From Sedimenticola sp. (GTDB lineage: Bacteria; Pseudomonadota; Gammaproteobacteria; Chromatiales; Chromatiaceae): DNA of 64,000 bases. Each line of letters begins with the position of its first letter. Position 1 is the stretch's first letter. The stretch covers positions 1 through 64,000 of the forward strand of contig JALXAM010000047.1 of NCBI GenBank assembly GCA_026992075.1, written 5' to 3'. Below, one piece after another: positions 41,835 to 54,120 of the stretch. Both the position numbers and the translations under genes were made by a program. The notes beneath the pieces were generated by a model. It was not told where the DNA came from, made no database searches, and was given only the letters and a program-made list of their open reading frames with translations.

Positions 41835-41875
41835 CTAACCCCAACCCCTCTCCCGGAGGGAGAGGGGCTTTCCCG
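41835..41875. repeat. Dispersed CCTCTCCCGGAGGGAGAGG-type repeat
   Basis: One hairpin unit between the DUF2905-like gene and the HyuA-like gene, related to those at 23297-23415 and 47867-47998. Confidence 0.6.
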
Positions 41876-41882
41876 AGAGGGG

Positions 41883-43844
<1,962 letters not shown>

Positions 43845-43894
43845 GGTCAGTAAGCTCCAGACAGTTTCGTAAACTTCACAGGGGAAAAAGATCA

Positions 43895-43954
43895 CCACAG
43901 GGGCACAGAGAGCACAAAGGAAAATGAGAAAAATATTCTCTGTTTCTCTGTGGT
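43895..43954. repeat. Dispersed inverted repeat, CCACAGAG type
   Basis: An AT-rich stretch whose ends (CCACAGGGGCACAGAG and CTCTGTTTCTCTGTGG) are imperfect inverted repeats. Similar elements are frequent in environmental genomes. It lies between the divergent HyuA-like gene and the ABC gene. Confidence 0.6.
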
Positions 43955-44007
43955 AAACCAACCCGGAACCGCGATTTTTCCTGCTGCACCACGTATCATT
44001 CCCGCCG

Positions 44008-44907
44008 ATGGAAAGAGGCGACATTCTACTCCAGGGGGAAGAGCTGGGGCGGCGGGATGGGCCGGTGGCCCGGCTGCGCGGGCTGGACCTGGAACTGCGG
44101 GCCGGCGAAGTGACCGCCTTGCTGGGCGTCAACGGCGCCGGCAAGTCCACCGCACTGGCGCTGCTCAGCGGCGCCCTGCGCCCCACGCGGGGCAGGGTGC
44201 GGGTGCTGGGCCTCGACCTCCACCGCCAGCCGCGCCAGGCGCGGCGCCACCTTGGACTGCTGCCGGAACGTCCACCCCTCTATCCAGAGCTCACGGTGGA
44301 CGAGAACCTCGACTTCGCCGCCCGCCTGCGCGGCCTCGACCGCCGCCAGGCGCGCCAGGCCCGCCGCCGGGTGAAGAGGCAGCTCGACCTCACCGCCTTC
44401 GGCCGCCGCCTGGCGGGCAGGCTGTCGCGGGGCATGGCCCAACGGGTGGGCATCGCCCAGGCGCTGGTGCACGAACCCGAGGTGGTCATCCTGGACGAGC
44501 CCACCGCCGGCCTGGACCCGGCCCAGGCGCGCGAGCTGCGCCAGCTCATCGCCGGGCTGGGAGACGGGCGGGCGGTGCTCATGGCCACCCACCTGCTGCA
44601 GGACGTGGAGCAGCTCTGCCAACAGGTGATCATCCTGCGGGAGGGCCGGCCGGTGACCCGGGAACGCCTGGGAGAAGGAAAAGGAGCGCGCATCCACCTG
44701 CAGCGGCCGCCGGCGCCGGGAGAGCTGCAAAAGCTCCCAGGCATCACCAGGGTCACCGAACAGCACGATGGCTGGTTCGAGCTGACTCTGGAGGCCCCGC
44801 CGGAAACGGTGGCCCGCGAGCTCGCGCTGCGTGACTGGGGGCTCACCGATTTCATCCAGCACCGCCACGACACCGAGCGGCTGGTGAACCTGATGGTGGA
44901 GGCATGA
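44008..44907 (+). CDS. ABC transporter ATP-binding protein (Gld-like system)
   Basis: 299 residues. Walker A GVNGAGKST (40-48), signature LSRGMAQRVGIAQAL, Walker B VVILDEPTAGLDP and switch His in MATHLLQD are all present. A C-terminal ~80-residue extension follows. With the next two genes it forms an ATPase / ABC-2 permease / GldG-like set. These occur in many bacteria with unclear substrate; in Bacteroidetes they support gliding. Confidence 0.9.
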   Translation: MERGDILLQGEELGRRDGPVARLRGLDLELRAGEVTALLGVNGAGKSTALALLSGALRPTRGRVRVLGLDLHRQPRQARRHLGLLPERPPLYPELTVDENLDFAARLRGLDRRQARQARRRVKRQLDLTAFGRRLAGRLSRGMAQRVGIAQALVHEPEVVILDEPTAGLDPAQARELRQLIAGLGDGRAVLMATHLLQDVEQLCQQVIILREGRPVTRERLGEGKGARIHLQRPPAPGELQKLPGITRVTEQHDGWFELTLEAPPETVARELALRDWGLTDFIQHRHDTERLVNLMVEA

Positions 44908-45638
44908 TCGGCACCCTCCTGCGCCACGAGCTGCGGCGACACTACGCCGGCACCGGCGTCTGGCTGGCGCTGGCCTCGGCGCAGCTGCTGCTGGCCTGGA
45001 TGGCCTTCGCCCAGCTCGAGATCTACCTGAGGATCCAGCCGCGCCTGGCCGCCCTGGCCAGTCCCCTCGGCATCACCGACCTGGTGACCACCCCCACCCT
45101 CGCCTCCACCGCCCTGGCGCTGCTGCTGCTCGCCCCCCTGCTGGGAATGGGCGCCATCGCCGCGGAAAGGCGCAGCGGCCGCATGGCGCTGCTGCTCTCT
45201 TCGCCGGTCTCGCCCCTGGCGCTGGCCCTGGGCAAGTGGCTGGGCCAGCTGGTGGCACTGCTGCTGGTGGTGGTGCTGTCCCTCTCCATGGCGCTGGTCA
45301 TCGGGCTGGGCAGCCATCTCGACGCGGGCCGCCTGGCCGCTTCCGCCCTCGGTCTGCTGCTGGTGGCCTGCCTGGCCTCCGCCGTGACCCTCTGGTTCTC
45401 CAGCCTGGTGGACCAGCCGCTGGCGGCGGCCGCCCTCTCCTGGGGGCTGCTCCTCCTGCTCTGGTTCATCGACAGTTCGGGCGGCGAGAGCCTGGCCGTC
45501 CTCTCCCTGCGCAGCCACCTGGAACCCCTGCTGCAGGGCCTGGTGTCGCTCCGCTCACTGGCCTGGTTCGCGGTACTCACCGTGGCGCCCCTAGTGCTCA
45601 CCGTGCTCCAGCTGCGGCGCCTGGAAGGGAGGGACTGA
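44904..45638 (+). CDS. ABC-2 type permease
   Basis: 244 residues with six hydrophobic segments, starting MIGTLLRHELRRHYAGTGVW and with the family phrase GAIAAERRSGRMALLLSSPVSPLALALGKWL. It overlaps the ATPase stop by four bases. It is the membrane component of the Gld-like ABC system. Confidence 0.87.
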   Translation: MIGTLLRHELRRHYAGTGVWLALASAQLLLAWMAFAQLEIYLRIQPRLAALASPLGITDLVTTPTLASTALALLLLAPLLGMGAIAAERRSGRMALLLSSPVSPLALALGKWLGQLVALLLVVVLSLSMALVIGLGSHLDAGRLAASALGLLLVACLASAVTLWFSSLVDQPLAAAALSWGLLLLLWFIDSSGGESLAVLSLRSHLEPLLQGLVSLRSLAWFAVLTVAPLVLTVLQLRRLEGRD

Positions 45639-45640
45639 GG

Positions 45641-46930
45641 GTGCGCACCCGGCTGCTCCTGACGCTGGTTGCGGTGGTGACCGCCGTGCTGCTGGCCCTG
45701 ACCCAGCGCCTGCAGCTCGACTGGGACTGGAGCGAGAGCCACCGCAACCGGCTCTCCAGCGAAAGCCTAGCGGCGCTCGAGGCGCTGCAGACGCCGGTGG
45801 AGGTCCAGGTCTTCATCGAGGACTACCCGGTGCAGCGCGCCGCCCTGCGCGACCTGCTGGAGAAGTACCGCCGCGCCAGCCCCCGCTTCCATTACCGCTT
45901 CGTCGACCCCAGGCGCAACCCCGAGGCGGTGCGTAAGAACGGCATCGTGCGCACCCCCACCCTGATGCTCCAGGCGGGTGACCGCTACCAGCGGGTGGAA
46001 ACGGTGGACGAGCAACACCTCACCACCGCCCTGGCCCGCCTGGGCCGCCAGGGCACCGGCTGGATCGGCGCCCTCACCGGCCACGGCGAGGCGAAGCTCC
46101 ATGGCCAGGCCAACTTCGACCTCGGCGACTTCGGCCGCCTGCTGGAGGAGCAGGGCTACAGGGTGGTGGCCGTGGACCCCACCGCCACCGGCCAGATTCC
46201 CGAGAACCTGGACTTGCTGGTGCTGGCCGCCCCCTCCAGTCCGCTGGCCGACGGAGAGATCCAGGTGTTGAAGCGTTACCTGGACGATGGCGGCAATCTG
46301 CTGTGGCTGGCCGAAGGCCGGTTATCTCCGCCCCTGGCGGAAGCTCTGGGCCTCCACTTCCTGCCCGGGGTGGTGGTGGACGCCGCCGCGGCCGACCTGG
46401 GCATCGACCGTCCCACGGTGGCGGTGGCGCGCCCGGCCGGCGAACACCCGGTGACCCGCAACCTGGCGGGGCCGGTGCTCCTTCCCCGCAGTCACGCCCT
46501 GGAGGCAGCTCCGACCAACGGCTGGCGCCCGCAAGTGCTGCTGCGCACCGGCCCCAGAAGCTGGAACGAGACCGGCGCCCTGAAGGGCACCATCCAGCGT
46601 GATCCCGAGGCGGGCGAACAGCAGGGCCCCCTGGCGGTGGCCGTGACCCTGGAGCGGGGCGCCCAGCGGGCGGTGGTGGCCGGTGACGCCGACTTTCTCA
46701 GCAACAGCTTTCTCGGCAACGGCGCCAACCGCGACTTCGGCCTGGCCCTGGTGCGCTGGCTCACCGGCAACGAGAAGCTGATCCAGGTGCGCCCCCACCA
46801 GGCGCCCGACCGCAGCCTGCACTGGTCGCGCGCCACCATGGCGGCGGTAGCGGGCCTCTTCCTGGCCGGCCTGCCGCTGCTCCTGGCGCTTACCGGCCTG
46901 CTCGTTGCCTGGCGCAGAAGACGTGCGTGA
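45641..46930 (+). CDS. GldG-like ABC system auxiliary protein
   Basis: 429 residues from a GTG at 45641, two bases after the permease stop. An N-terminal membrane helix (LLLTLVAVVTAVLLALT) precedes a periplasmic region with DWSESHRNRLSSESLAAL, a thioredoxin-like strand (VEVQVFIEDYPVQRAALRDLL) and a GldG/DUF4350-like domain (LTGHGEAKL, LVLAAPSSPL, LKRYLDDGGNLLWL, VVAGDADFLSN). A C-terminal membrane helix ends in a basic tail. Confidence 0.84.
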   Translation: MRTRLLLTLVAVVTAVLLALTQRLQLDWDWSESHRNRLSSESLAALEALQTPVEVQVFIEDYPVQRAALRDLLEKYRRASPRFHYRFVDPRRNPEAVRKNGIVRTPTLMLQAGDRYQRVETVDEQHLTTALARLGRQGTGWIGALTGHGEAKLHGQANFDLGDFGRLLEEQGYRVVAVDPTATGQIPENLDLLVLAAPSSPLADGEIQVLKRYLDDGGNLLWLAEGRLSPPLAEALGLHFLPGVVVDAAAADLGIDRPTVAVARPAGEHPVTRNLAGPVLLPRSHALEAAPTNGWRPQVLLRTGPRSWNETGALKGTIQRDPEAGEQQGPLAVAVTLERGAQRAVVAGDADFLSNSFLGNGANRDFGLALVRWLTGNEKLIQVRPHQAPDRSLHWSRATMAAVAGLFLAGLPLLLALTGLLVAWRRRRA

Positions 46931-46947
46931 GCCACCGTGATGGAAAT

Positions 46948-47003
46948 GTAGGTCGGGCTTCAGCCCGACAAACGCCAGCCCGGTGTCGGGCTGAAGCCCG
47001 ACC
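46948..47003. repeat. Dispersed inverted repeat, TCGGGCTTCAGCCCGA type
   Basis: Two inverted hairpin units (46948-46969 and 46985-47003) in the gap before mutM; same family as 23226-23285. Confidence 0.75.
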
Positions 47004-47034
47004 CACAAAAACCTGAAGGAGCATTTCGATACCC

Positions 47035-47847
47035 ATGCCCGAGCTGCCGGAGGTGGAGACCACCCGCCGGGGCATCGCCCCCCTGGTGGAAGGACAAGAG
47101 GTCACCGGCGTGGTGACCCGCCAGCCGCGACTGCGCTGGCTGGTGCCCGAATTCCTACCCGCCGTGCTGCCGGGACAGAGGCTGCGGCAGGTGGCGCGCC
47201 GCGCCAAATACCTGCTGCTGCGGTTCGACCGGGGCACCCTGGTCCTCCACCTCGGCATGTCCGGCAGCCTGCGGGTGGTGCAGGCCCACACCCCGCCTGC
47301 GGCCCACGACCATTTCGACCTGGTGCTGGGAAACCGTTGCCTGCGGCTGCGCGATCCGCGCCGCTTCGGAGCGGTGCTCTGGACCGAAGAGCCGCCCGAA
47401 ACACATCCCCTGCTGCGTCACCTCGGCCCCGAACCCCTTTCCGCCGATTTCAGTGGCGAGTACCTGTACCAGCGTTCCCGGGGACGCCACGCTCCGGTGA
47501 AGAGCTTCATCATGAACAACCAGGTGGTGGTGGGCGTGGGCAACATCTACGCCAGCGAAGCGCTGTTCGCCGCCGGCATCCACCCGGGCAGAGCCGCCGG
47601 GCGCATCTCCCTGGCTCGTTACCGGCGCTTGGCAGAGAGCATCCAGACAACCCTGGAGTCGGCCATCGGACAAGGGGGCACCACCCTGCGGGATTTCCAG
47701 CAGGTGGACGGCAACCCGGGCTATTTCGTGCAGTCGCTGCAGGTGTACGGACGGGCGGGAGCGGCCTGTCCCCGATGCGGCGGCACCATCCGGCAACGGG
47801 TGATCGGGCAGCGGTCGAGTTACTACTGCCCGGGTTGCCAGCGTTGA
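47035..47847 (+). CDS. mutM: Formamidopyrimidine-DNA glycosylase
   Basis: 270 residues starting [13 protein letters not shown], with catalytic Pro2 and Glu3, the helix-two-turn-helix region [22 protein letters not shown], and a C-terminal zinc finger (CPRCG...YYCPGC). It excises 8-oxoguanine and other oxidised purines and nicks the site. The C-terminal zinc finger is intact. Confidence 0.97.
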   Translation: MPELPEVETTRRGIAPLVEGQEVTGVVTRQPRLRWLVPEFLPAVLPGQRLRQVARRAKYLLLRFDRGTLVLHLGMSGSLRVVQAHTPPAAHDHFDLVLGNRCLRLRDPRRFGAVLWTEEPPETHPLLRHLGPEPLSADFSGEYLYQRSRGRHAPVKSFIMNNQVVVGVGNIYASEALFAAGIHPGRAAGRISLARYRRLAESIQTTLESAIGQGGTTLRDFQQVDGNPGYFVQSLQVYGRAGAACPRCGGTIRQRVIGQRSSYYCPGCQR

Positions 47848-47866
47848 AGCGTGGTTTTTTTTACCC

Positions 47867-47998
47867 CCTCACCCCGGCCCTCTCCCGGAGGGAGAGAGAG
47901 AAATACGGTGCCGACCTTCTCCGGGGGGGGAGGGAGAAATACGGCGGTTGGCAGCCCCCTCTCCCTCCGGGAGAGGGTTGGAGTGAGGGGATCAGACA
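47867..47998. repeat. Cluster of CCTCTCCC-type repeats
   Basis: Three or more diverged CTCTCCCGGAGGGAGAG hairpin units in alternating orientation, with a GAGAAATACGG unit repeated twice, between convergent mutM and gmk. No gene. Confidence 0.65.
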
Positions 47999-48002
47999 AC
48001 CA

Positions 48003-49491
<1,489 letters not shown>

Positions 49492-49589
49492 CGATCCTCC
49501 CGACCGGGCCCCAACCGGCCCCATTGCAATGGGGTTTATGATACTTTGCTTTGCACTCCGTTGCGCCATGGAAGTCACTGTGCCGGACC

Positions 49590-50498
49590 ATGTCCTCCAC
49601 CCGTGAACATCGCAAACCCCTGCCGGCCGGCACCCGGCTGGACTACTACCGGGTGCACAAGCTCATCGGCAGCGGGGGTTTCAGCCTCATCTACCTGGGG
49701 GAGGAGGACGACAGCCACGACGAGGTGGCGATCAAGGAGTACCTGCCCAAGCGTTTCGCCCGGCGGGGCGCGGACGGAACCATCACCTTTCCCAGCGACG
49801 AGGCCAAGGACAAGTTCTATCGCGGCCTGAAGCTCTTCTTTCTGGAGGCCAAGGCGCTGGCCACCCTGCGCCACCCTAATATCGTCAACGTGCGCAACTG
49901 CTTCCTGGCCAACGACACCGCCTACCTGGTGATGGACTACGAGCCGGGCAAGAACCTGGGGCGCTACATCAAACGGCGCAAGGGGGGATTGAGCACCCGT
50001 TTCCTGATGACCGTGTTTCCGCCGCTGCTCGACGCCCTGGCGCTGATCCACGAGTCCCAGCACCTGCACCTGGACATCAAGCCAAGCAACATCCACATCC
50101 GGCCGGGCGGCAGCCCGCTGTTGCTGGACTTCGGCGCCGTCTATCACCTCAGCGGCGAGGATCAGAAGAAGGCGCAGGTGATCACCCCGGGCTTCTCTCC
50201 CATCGAACAGTATCGCGGGGTCAGCAAGGTGGGCCCCTGGACCGACGTCTATGCCATCGGCGCCAGCATGCGCACCTGCATCGAGGGACGACCGCCTCCT
50301 TCGGCCACCGAACGCCACGCCAAGGACACCATGGTGCCGGCGGTGGAAGCCTTCGGCAAGCGCTACCCACGCCACATCCTCCAGGCCATCGACCGCGCCA
50401 TGGAAATCGATCCGCAGAAGCGGATACAATCGGCCGCCCTTTTGCTCAAGGAGCTCACCCGGGACCCTGCCACCAGGAAACGCCAAGCCCTCCGATGA
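49590..50498 (+). CDS. Serine/threonine protein kinase (Hanks type)
   Basis: 302 residues from the ATG at 49590. Kinase motifs are complete: glycine loop GSGGFS (27-32), VAIK with Lys49, catalytic loop HLDIKPSN with Asp162 and Asn167, DFG at 180-182, and a TPGFSPIEQYRG activation/P+1 segment. There is no membrane helix or sensor domain, so it is a soluble kinase. The next gene, four bases overlapping, encodes a PP2C phosphatase, its likely antagonist. Confidence 0.9.
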   Translation: MSSTREHRKPLPAGTRLDYYRVHKLIGSGGFSLIYLGEEDDSHDEVAIKEYLPKRFARRGADGTITFPSDEAKDKFYRGLKLFFLEAKALATLRHPNIVNVRNCFLANDTAYLVMDYEPGKNLGRYIKRRKGGLSTRFLMTVFPPLLDALALIHESQHLHLDIKPSNIHIRPGGSPLLLDFGAVYHLSGEDQKKAQVITPGFSPIEQYRGVSKVGPWTDVYAIGASMRTCIEGRPPPSATERHAKDTMVPAVEAFGKRYPRHILQAIDRAMEIDPQKRIQSAALLLKELTRDPATRKRQALR

Positions 50499-51325
50499 GA
50501 AGCGAACAGACGGAAACGGCGCACATCTCCCTCCGCGGCGATCGCCCGGAGAACCAGGATCGCTCCATCATCTTGGAGGAAGATGACTGCTGCCTGCTGG
50601 TGCTGGGAGACGGCCTGGGCGGTCACCCCAGGGGCGAGGTGGCGGCCCAGATCCTGGTGGACACCTGCCGCGAGCTGTGGGAGCAGGCAAGCCGCCCTCT
50701 GGTCAACCCCCGCTATTTCCTGCAGCAGTGCATCCTGCAGGCCCACCGCGCCATCGTGGAGTTCGGCATCCGGCAGGATCCGCCGGTGACGCCCCGCACC
50801 ACCGCCGTGCTGGCGCTGTTGCAGGAGGGGGAGTGCTACTGGAGCCACGCCGGCGACAGCCGTTTCTACCTGGTGCGGGAAGGAGCGGTGCACGTGATGT
50901 CCCGGGATCACGTGGTACGCAACGAAGCCGCTGCCAACGCCTGCCTGGAGGGCTGCAACCCCGGCGCCATCACCCGCTGCCTGGGAGGCGCCTCCCAGGG
51001 AGCCACCCCGGCCCTCGGCACCCCCGTGCCCCTGAGGGAAGGGGATGTGGTGTTGCTCTGCTCCGATGGCTTCTGGGGCCAGCTGGAGGAGAGCTACATG
51101 CTCAGCGTGCTGCACAACGCCCTGCCGCTGCGCAACGCCCTCTCCATCCTGGGCGAGACCGCCTGCCGGAACGGTTTCGGGCAGAGCGACAACATCACCG
51201 CCATTGGGGTGCGCGTGGGCAGGGATTGCTACGGCCTGGGCGACCGCTCCCTGCCCATGGACGAAGAGAGCGAATTGCTGGCGGCCATCGAGCACCTGAA
51301 CCAGCTCATCAACAAGACCCTTTGA
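50495..51325 (+). CDS. PP2C-family serine/threonine phosphatase
   Basis: 276 residues with the PP2C metal motifs [27 protein letters not shown] (Asp39), [23 protein letters not shown] and [10 protein letters not shown]. It probably dephosphorylates the kinase encoded just upstream or its targets. A C-terminal helix follows the catalytic domain. It is followed 11 bases later by rph. Confidence 0.9.
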   Translation: MRSEQTETAHISLRGDRPENQDRSIILEEDDCCLLVLGDGLGGHPRGEVAAQILVDTCRELWEQASRPLVNPRYFLQQCILQAHRAIVEFGIRQDPPVTPRTTAVLALLQEGECYWSHAGDSRFYLVREGAVHVMSRDHVVRNEAAANACLEGCNPGAITRCLGGASQGATPALGTPVPLREGDVVLLCSDGFWGQLEESYMLSVLHNALPLRNALSILGETACRNGFGQSDNITAIGVRVGRDCYGLGDRSLPMDEESELLAAIEHLNQLINKTL

Positions 51326-51336
51326 GGAGTAGTCCC

Positions 51337-52059
51337 ATGAGACCCAGCGGCCGCGCCCCCGACCAGCTGCGCCCGATCCGTTTCGAAACCGGCTACACCC
51401 GCCATGCCGAGGGTTCGGTGCTGGCCAGCTTCGGCGACACCCGGGTGATCTGCACCGCCAGCGTGGAGCCCAAGATCCCCCGCTGGAAAGAGAAAGGAAG
51501 CGGCGGCTGGATCACCGCGGAATACGGCATGCTGCCGCGCGCCACCGGCACCCGCACCGGCCGGGAGGCGGCCCGTGGCCGGCAGGGCGGACGTACCCTG
51601 GAGATCCAGCGCCTCATCGGCCGCTCCCTGCGCGCCGCCGTGGCGCTGGAACGGCTGGGCGAACACACCATCACCATCGACTGCGACGTGATCCAAGCCG
51701 ATGGCGGCACCCGCACCGCCTCCATCTCCGGCGGCTACGTGGCCCTGGCGCTGGCCATCCAACGAATGCTGCAGGCGGGGGAGCTGGCGGAGAATCCGCT
51801 GATCCACCAAGTGGCCGCGGTCTCCGTGGGCATCTGGCAGGGCACCCCGGTACTGGACCTGGACTACGCCGAGGATTCCAGCGCCGAAACCGACATGAAC
51901 GTGGTGATGAACGAAAACCTGGGGTTCATCGAGATCCAGGGCACCGCCGAGGGCACTCCCTTCAGCAATGCCGAGATGGACGCCATGCTCGACCTGGCCC
52001 GCAAGGGCATCTCGGAGATCCTGGCGCTGCAGCGCCAGGCGCTGGAGGAGGCCAGGTGA
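51337..52059 (+). CDS. rph: Ribonuclease PH
   Basis: 240 residues, [20 protein letters not shown], with the phosphate-binding [20 protein letters not shown] and [21 protein letters not shown]. It trims tRNA 3-prime ends by phosphorolysis. The C-terminus is full length, unlike the truncated rph of E. coli K-12. In relatives it is followed by rdgB; here a divergent oxidoreductase gene lies between. Confidence 0.97.
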   Translation: MRPSGRAPDQLRPIRFETGYTRHAEGSVLASFGDTRVICTASVEPKIPRWKEKGSGGWITAEYGMLPRATGTRTGREAARGRQGGRTLEIQRLIGRSLRAAVALERLGEHTITIDCDVIQADGGTRTASISGGYVALALAIQRMLQAGELAENPLIHQVAAVSVGIWQGTPVLDLDYAEDSSAETDMNVVMNENLGFIEIQGTAEGTPFSNAEMDAMLDLARKGISEILALQRQALEEAR

Positions 52060-52180
52060 CTCCCAGGAGAAACCGGAGCTCCAGCAGTCGTTCAGGCATC
52101 CTATTCCGGCGCACCGTTAGGGAGCCTCCGATCTAATCCTGGACGAAGAGGATCGTACTCCTCCGGTTCGAGTACAAGGC

Positions 52181-52219
52181 GAAGTTCGCAGCCAATAGCC
52201 CGCTATTGGCAAAAACTTC
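52181..52219. other. Extended palindrome between rph and the DsbA-like gene
   Basis: GCCAATAGC and GCTATTGGC (52191-52199, 52202-52210) are separated by two bases and flanked by GAAGTT and AACTTC, forming a long hairpin. No T run follows. The rest of 52060-52280 has no gene; the surrounding text looks like remnants of a dispersed repeat. Confidence 0.5.
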
Positions 52220-52280
52220 AACGCAGTAATCGGGCTGGAAGGGGCAAGGTGCGAGTTCATGGATTAAATTGGAGGTTCCC

Positions 52281-53021
52281 TTACCTGGCCGGCTGTCCGC
52301 GGGCTGCTTCCACCATCCGTTTCATGGTCTCCAGCCCCACGGCACCAGGCAACAGCCGATCACCAATGATGAAAGCGGGGGTGCCTTCGATTCCCAGCCG
52401 TTCGGCCCAGACCCGGTCACGCTCCAACGCCTCGGCCACTTCGGACGACTGCATGTCACGCTTCAGGCGCGCCAGATCCAACCCCAACTCACGGGCCACC
52501 TGATCCACGCTCTCGGGAGTGGCGCGCCCATCTAGATTCATCAGCGCTTCGTGGAAGGCGGCGTACTTGCCCTGCTTCATCGCCGCCAGCGCGGCCTTTG
52601 CGGCATAGACGGAGCCCCTCCCCAGCACAGGAAGCTCCTTCATCACCACACGGATATCACCATCCTCGTCCACCAATTGCTTCAACCGGGGAAAGGACTG
52701 CTTGCAATAGGGGCAGTTGTAGTCGGAAAACTCGATAACCGTGGTCCCACCTTCGGGGTTGCCCCAGGCGGGCCTGGGATCGGCGGCAACTTCCTTGCGC
52801 AGCTCCGAAATCGCCTCTTTCTGCATCCTCTCTTCCAGCCGCTTCTGCTGCTGTTGCCAGAGGTGTATCGCCTTGATCACCACCTCTGGATGGGCCATGA
52901 GATATTCCTCCACCACCTTCTCCACCTCCAGCTTCTGCTGGGAAGAGAGGGCGGCAGACAGGTTACCGGCTGCCAGCAGGCCGGCAGCGAGAATCAGGCT
53001 GGCTGCAATTTTCGTTTTCAT
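52281..53021 (-). CDS. DsbA/ScsC-like periplasmic thiol-disulfide protein
   Basis: 246 residues from the ATG at 53021 with a signal peptide (MKTKIAASLILAAGLLAAGN). An N-terminal helical segment (EVEKVVEEYLMAHPEVVIKAIHLWQQQQ) resembles the oligomerisation stalk of ScsC/Com1-type proteins. The thioredoxin fold has DYNC103-P-Y-C106 and the cis-proline in GIEGTPAFIIG. It may oxidise or isomerise disulfides; no ScsB/DsbD partner gene is adjacent. Confidence 0.88.
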   Translation of the reverse strand: MKTKIAASLILAAGLLAAGNLSAALSSQQKLEVEKVVEEYLMAHPEVVIKAIHLWQQQQKRLEERMQKEAISELRKEVAADPRPAWGNPEGGTTVIEFSDYNCPYCKQSFPRLKQLVDEDGDIRVVMKELPVLGRGSVYAAKAALAAMKQGKYAAFHEALMNLDGRATPESVDQVARELGLDLARLKRDMQSSEVAEALERDRVWAERLGIEGTPAFIIGDRLLPGAVGLETMKRMVEAARGQPAR

Positions 53022-53279
53022 CGCTTTTTCCTTCTTTCGGATTACGGGGCGCTTGCCCGCTAGAACAAATTGGATCCTCGCCGCAGCGACAGGTTCCCCC
53101 GCTGGTGGCTCGCCAAAGGTCCGTGGGGTCCGTTGGTACACGTCAGGGCCGGCCGCATAGCCCGCCATGCTTCTCGAAAAAATCCTCGAGAAGCCTCCGG
53201 AAAAAATATGCTCTTTCCGATGAAACCTGTTGGCTGGCGCAGTAAAATCTCGCCTCTTTCATCTGCCCGTTCCATACTC

Positions 53280-53873
53280 ATGTCCATACGCATCGTGCTC
53301 GCCACCGGCAATGCCGGCAAGGTCTGCGAGATCGGCCAGCTGCTGGCCGACCGGGAGATCGAGATCCTGCCCCAGTCCGCCTTCGACGTCCCCGAGGTGG
53401 AGGAGACCGGCCTCACCTTCGTGGAGAACGCCATTCTCAAGGCGCGCAACGCCAGCAGGTACAGTGGCCTGCCGGTCATCGCCGACGACTCCGGGCTGGA
53501 GGTGGACGCATTGAATGGCGAACCGGGCATCCATTCCGCCCGTTTCGCCGGTCCAAATGCCAGCGATGCCGACAACATCGCCCTGCTCATGGAGAAGCTG
53601 GCCGACGTGCCGGACGAGCAACGCACCGCCCGCTTCCAGTGCCTCATGGTCTACATGCGTCACGAGAAGGATCCCACGCCCCTCATCTGCCAGGGCACGT
53701 GGGAGGGGCGCATCCTGCGCGAGCCCCGGGGAGAGAACGGCTTCGGCTACGATCCCGTCTTCTTCGTCCCCGACCGGAACTGCACCGCCGCCCAACTCCC
53801 GGCCGAGGTGAAGAACGCCCTGAGCCACCGCGGCCAGGCGCTGCGCTGCCTGGTGGAACGGTTGGGGGTCTGA
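53280..53873 (+). CDS. rdgB: XTP/dITP pyrophosphatase (RdgB/HAM1)
   Basis: 197 residues starting MSIRIVLATGNAGKVCEIGQL, with VIADDSGLEVDALNGEPGIHSARFAG and GENGFGYDPVFFVPD. It removes non-canonical purine triphosphates such as dITP and XTP. An upstream in-frame extension to 53070 is not supported. Confidence 0.96.
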   Translation: MSIRIVLATGNAGKVCEIGQLLADREIEILPQSAFDVPEVEETGLTFVENAILKARNASRYSGLPVIADDSGLEVDALNGEPGIHSARFAGPNASDADNIALLMEKLADVPDEQRTARFQCLMVYMRHEKDPTPLICQGTWEGRILREPRGENGFGYDPVFFVPDRNCTAAQLPAEVKNALSHRGQALRCLVERLGV

Positions 53874-53907
53874 ACCCCTCCTCCCTCGCACCGGAAGACC
53901 GGCTCCC

Positions 53908-54104
53908 GTAGGTTGGGCAAAGCGAAGCGTGCCCAACAAAACTTCCCGATGGTGTCGGACACGGCGCTACGCGACTTTGCCCAACCCACCCTGCTGCATA
54001 TCTGCTTCGGTGTGTTCAAACACCGGCAGAAGTTCCAGGCCAACCTCCCTCAGCAGAGGTTGGCATCAGCCTTCGGCGGGCACGCTTCGCTTTGCCCACC
54101 CTAC
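53908..54104. mobile_element. MITE-like element with ~30-bp terminal inverted repeats
   Basis: The left end (TTGGGCAAAGCGAAGCGTGC) and right end (GCACGCTTCGCTTTGCCCAC) are near-perfect inverted copies about 197 bp apart, both framed by GTAGG/CCTAC. The interior has a further partial copy (GACTTTGCCCAACCC) and no gene. A single diverged half lies at 21888-21915. No transposase is encoded in the window. Confidence 0.65.
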
Positions 54105-54120
54105 CCTGCTTCCACGGGAA

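Noticed and set aside
47867-47998. Possible CRISPR-like array
   Set aside because: Repeats are irregular, in alternating orientation, with no uniform spacers and no cas genes.
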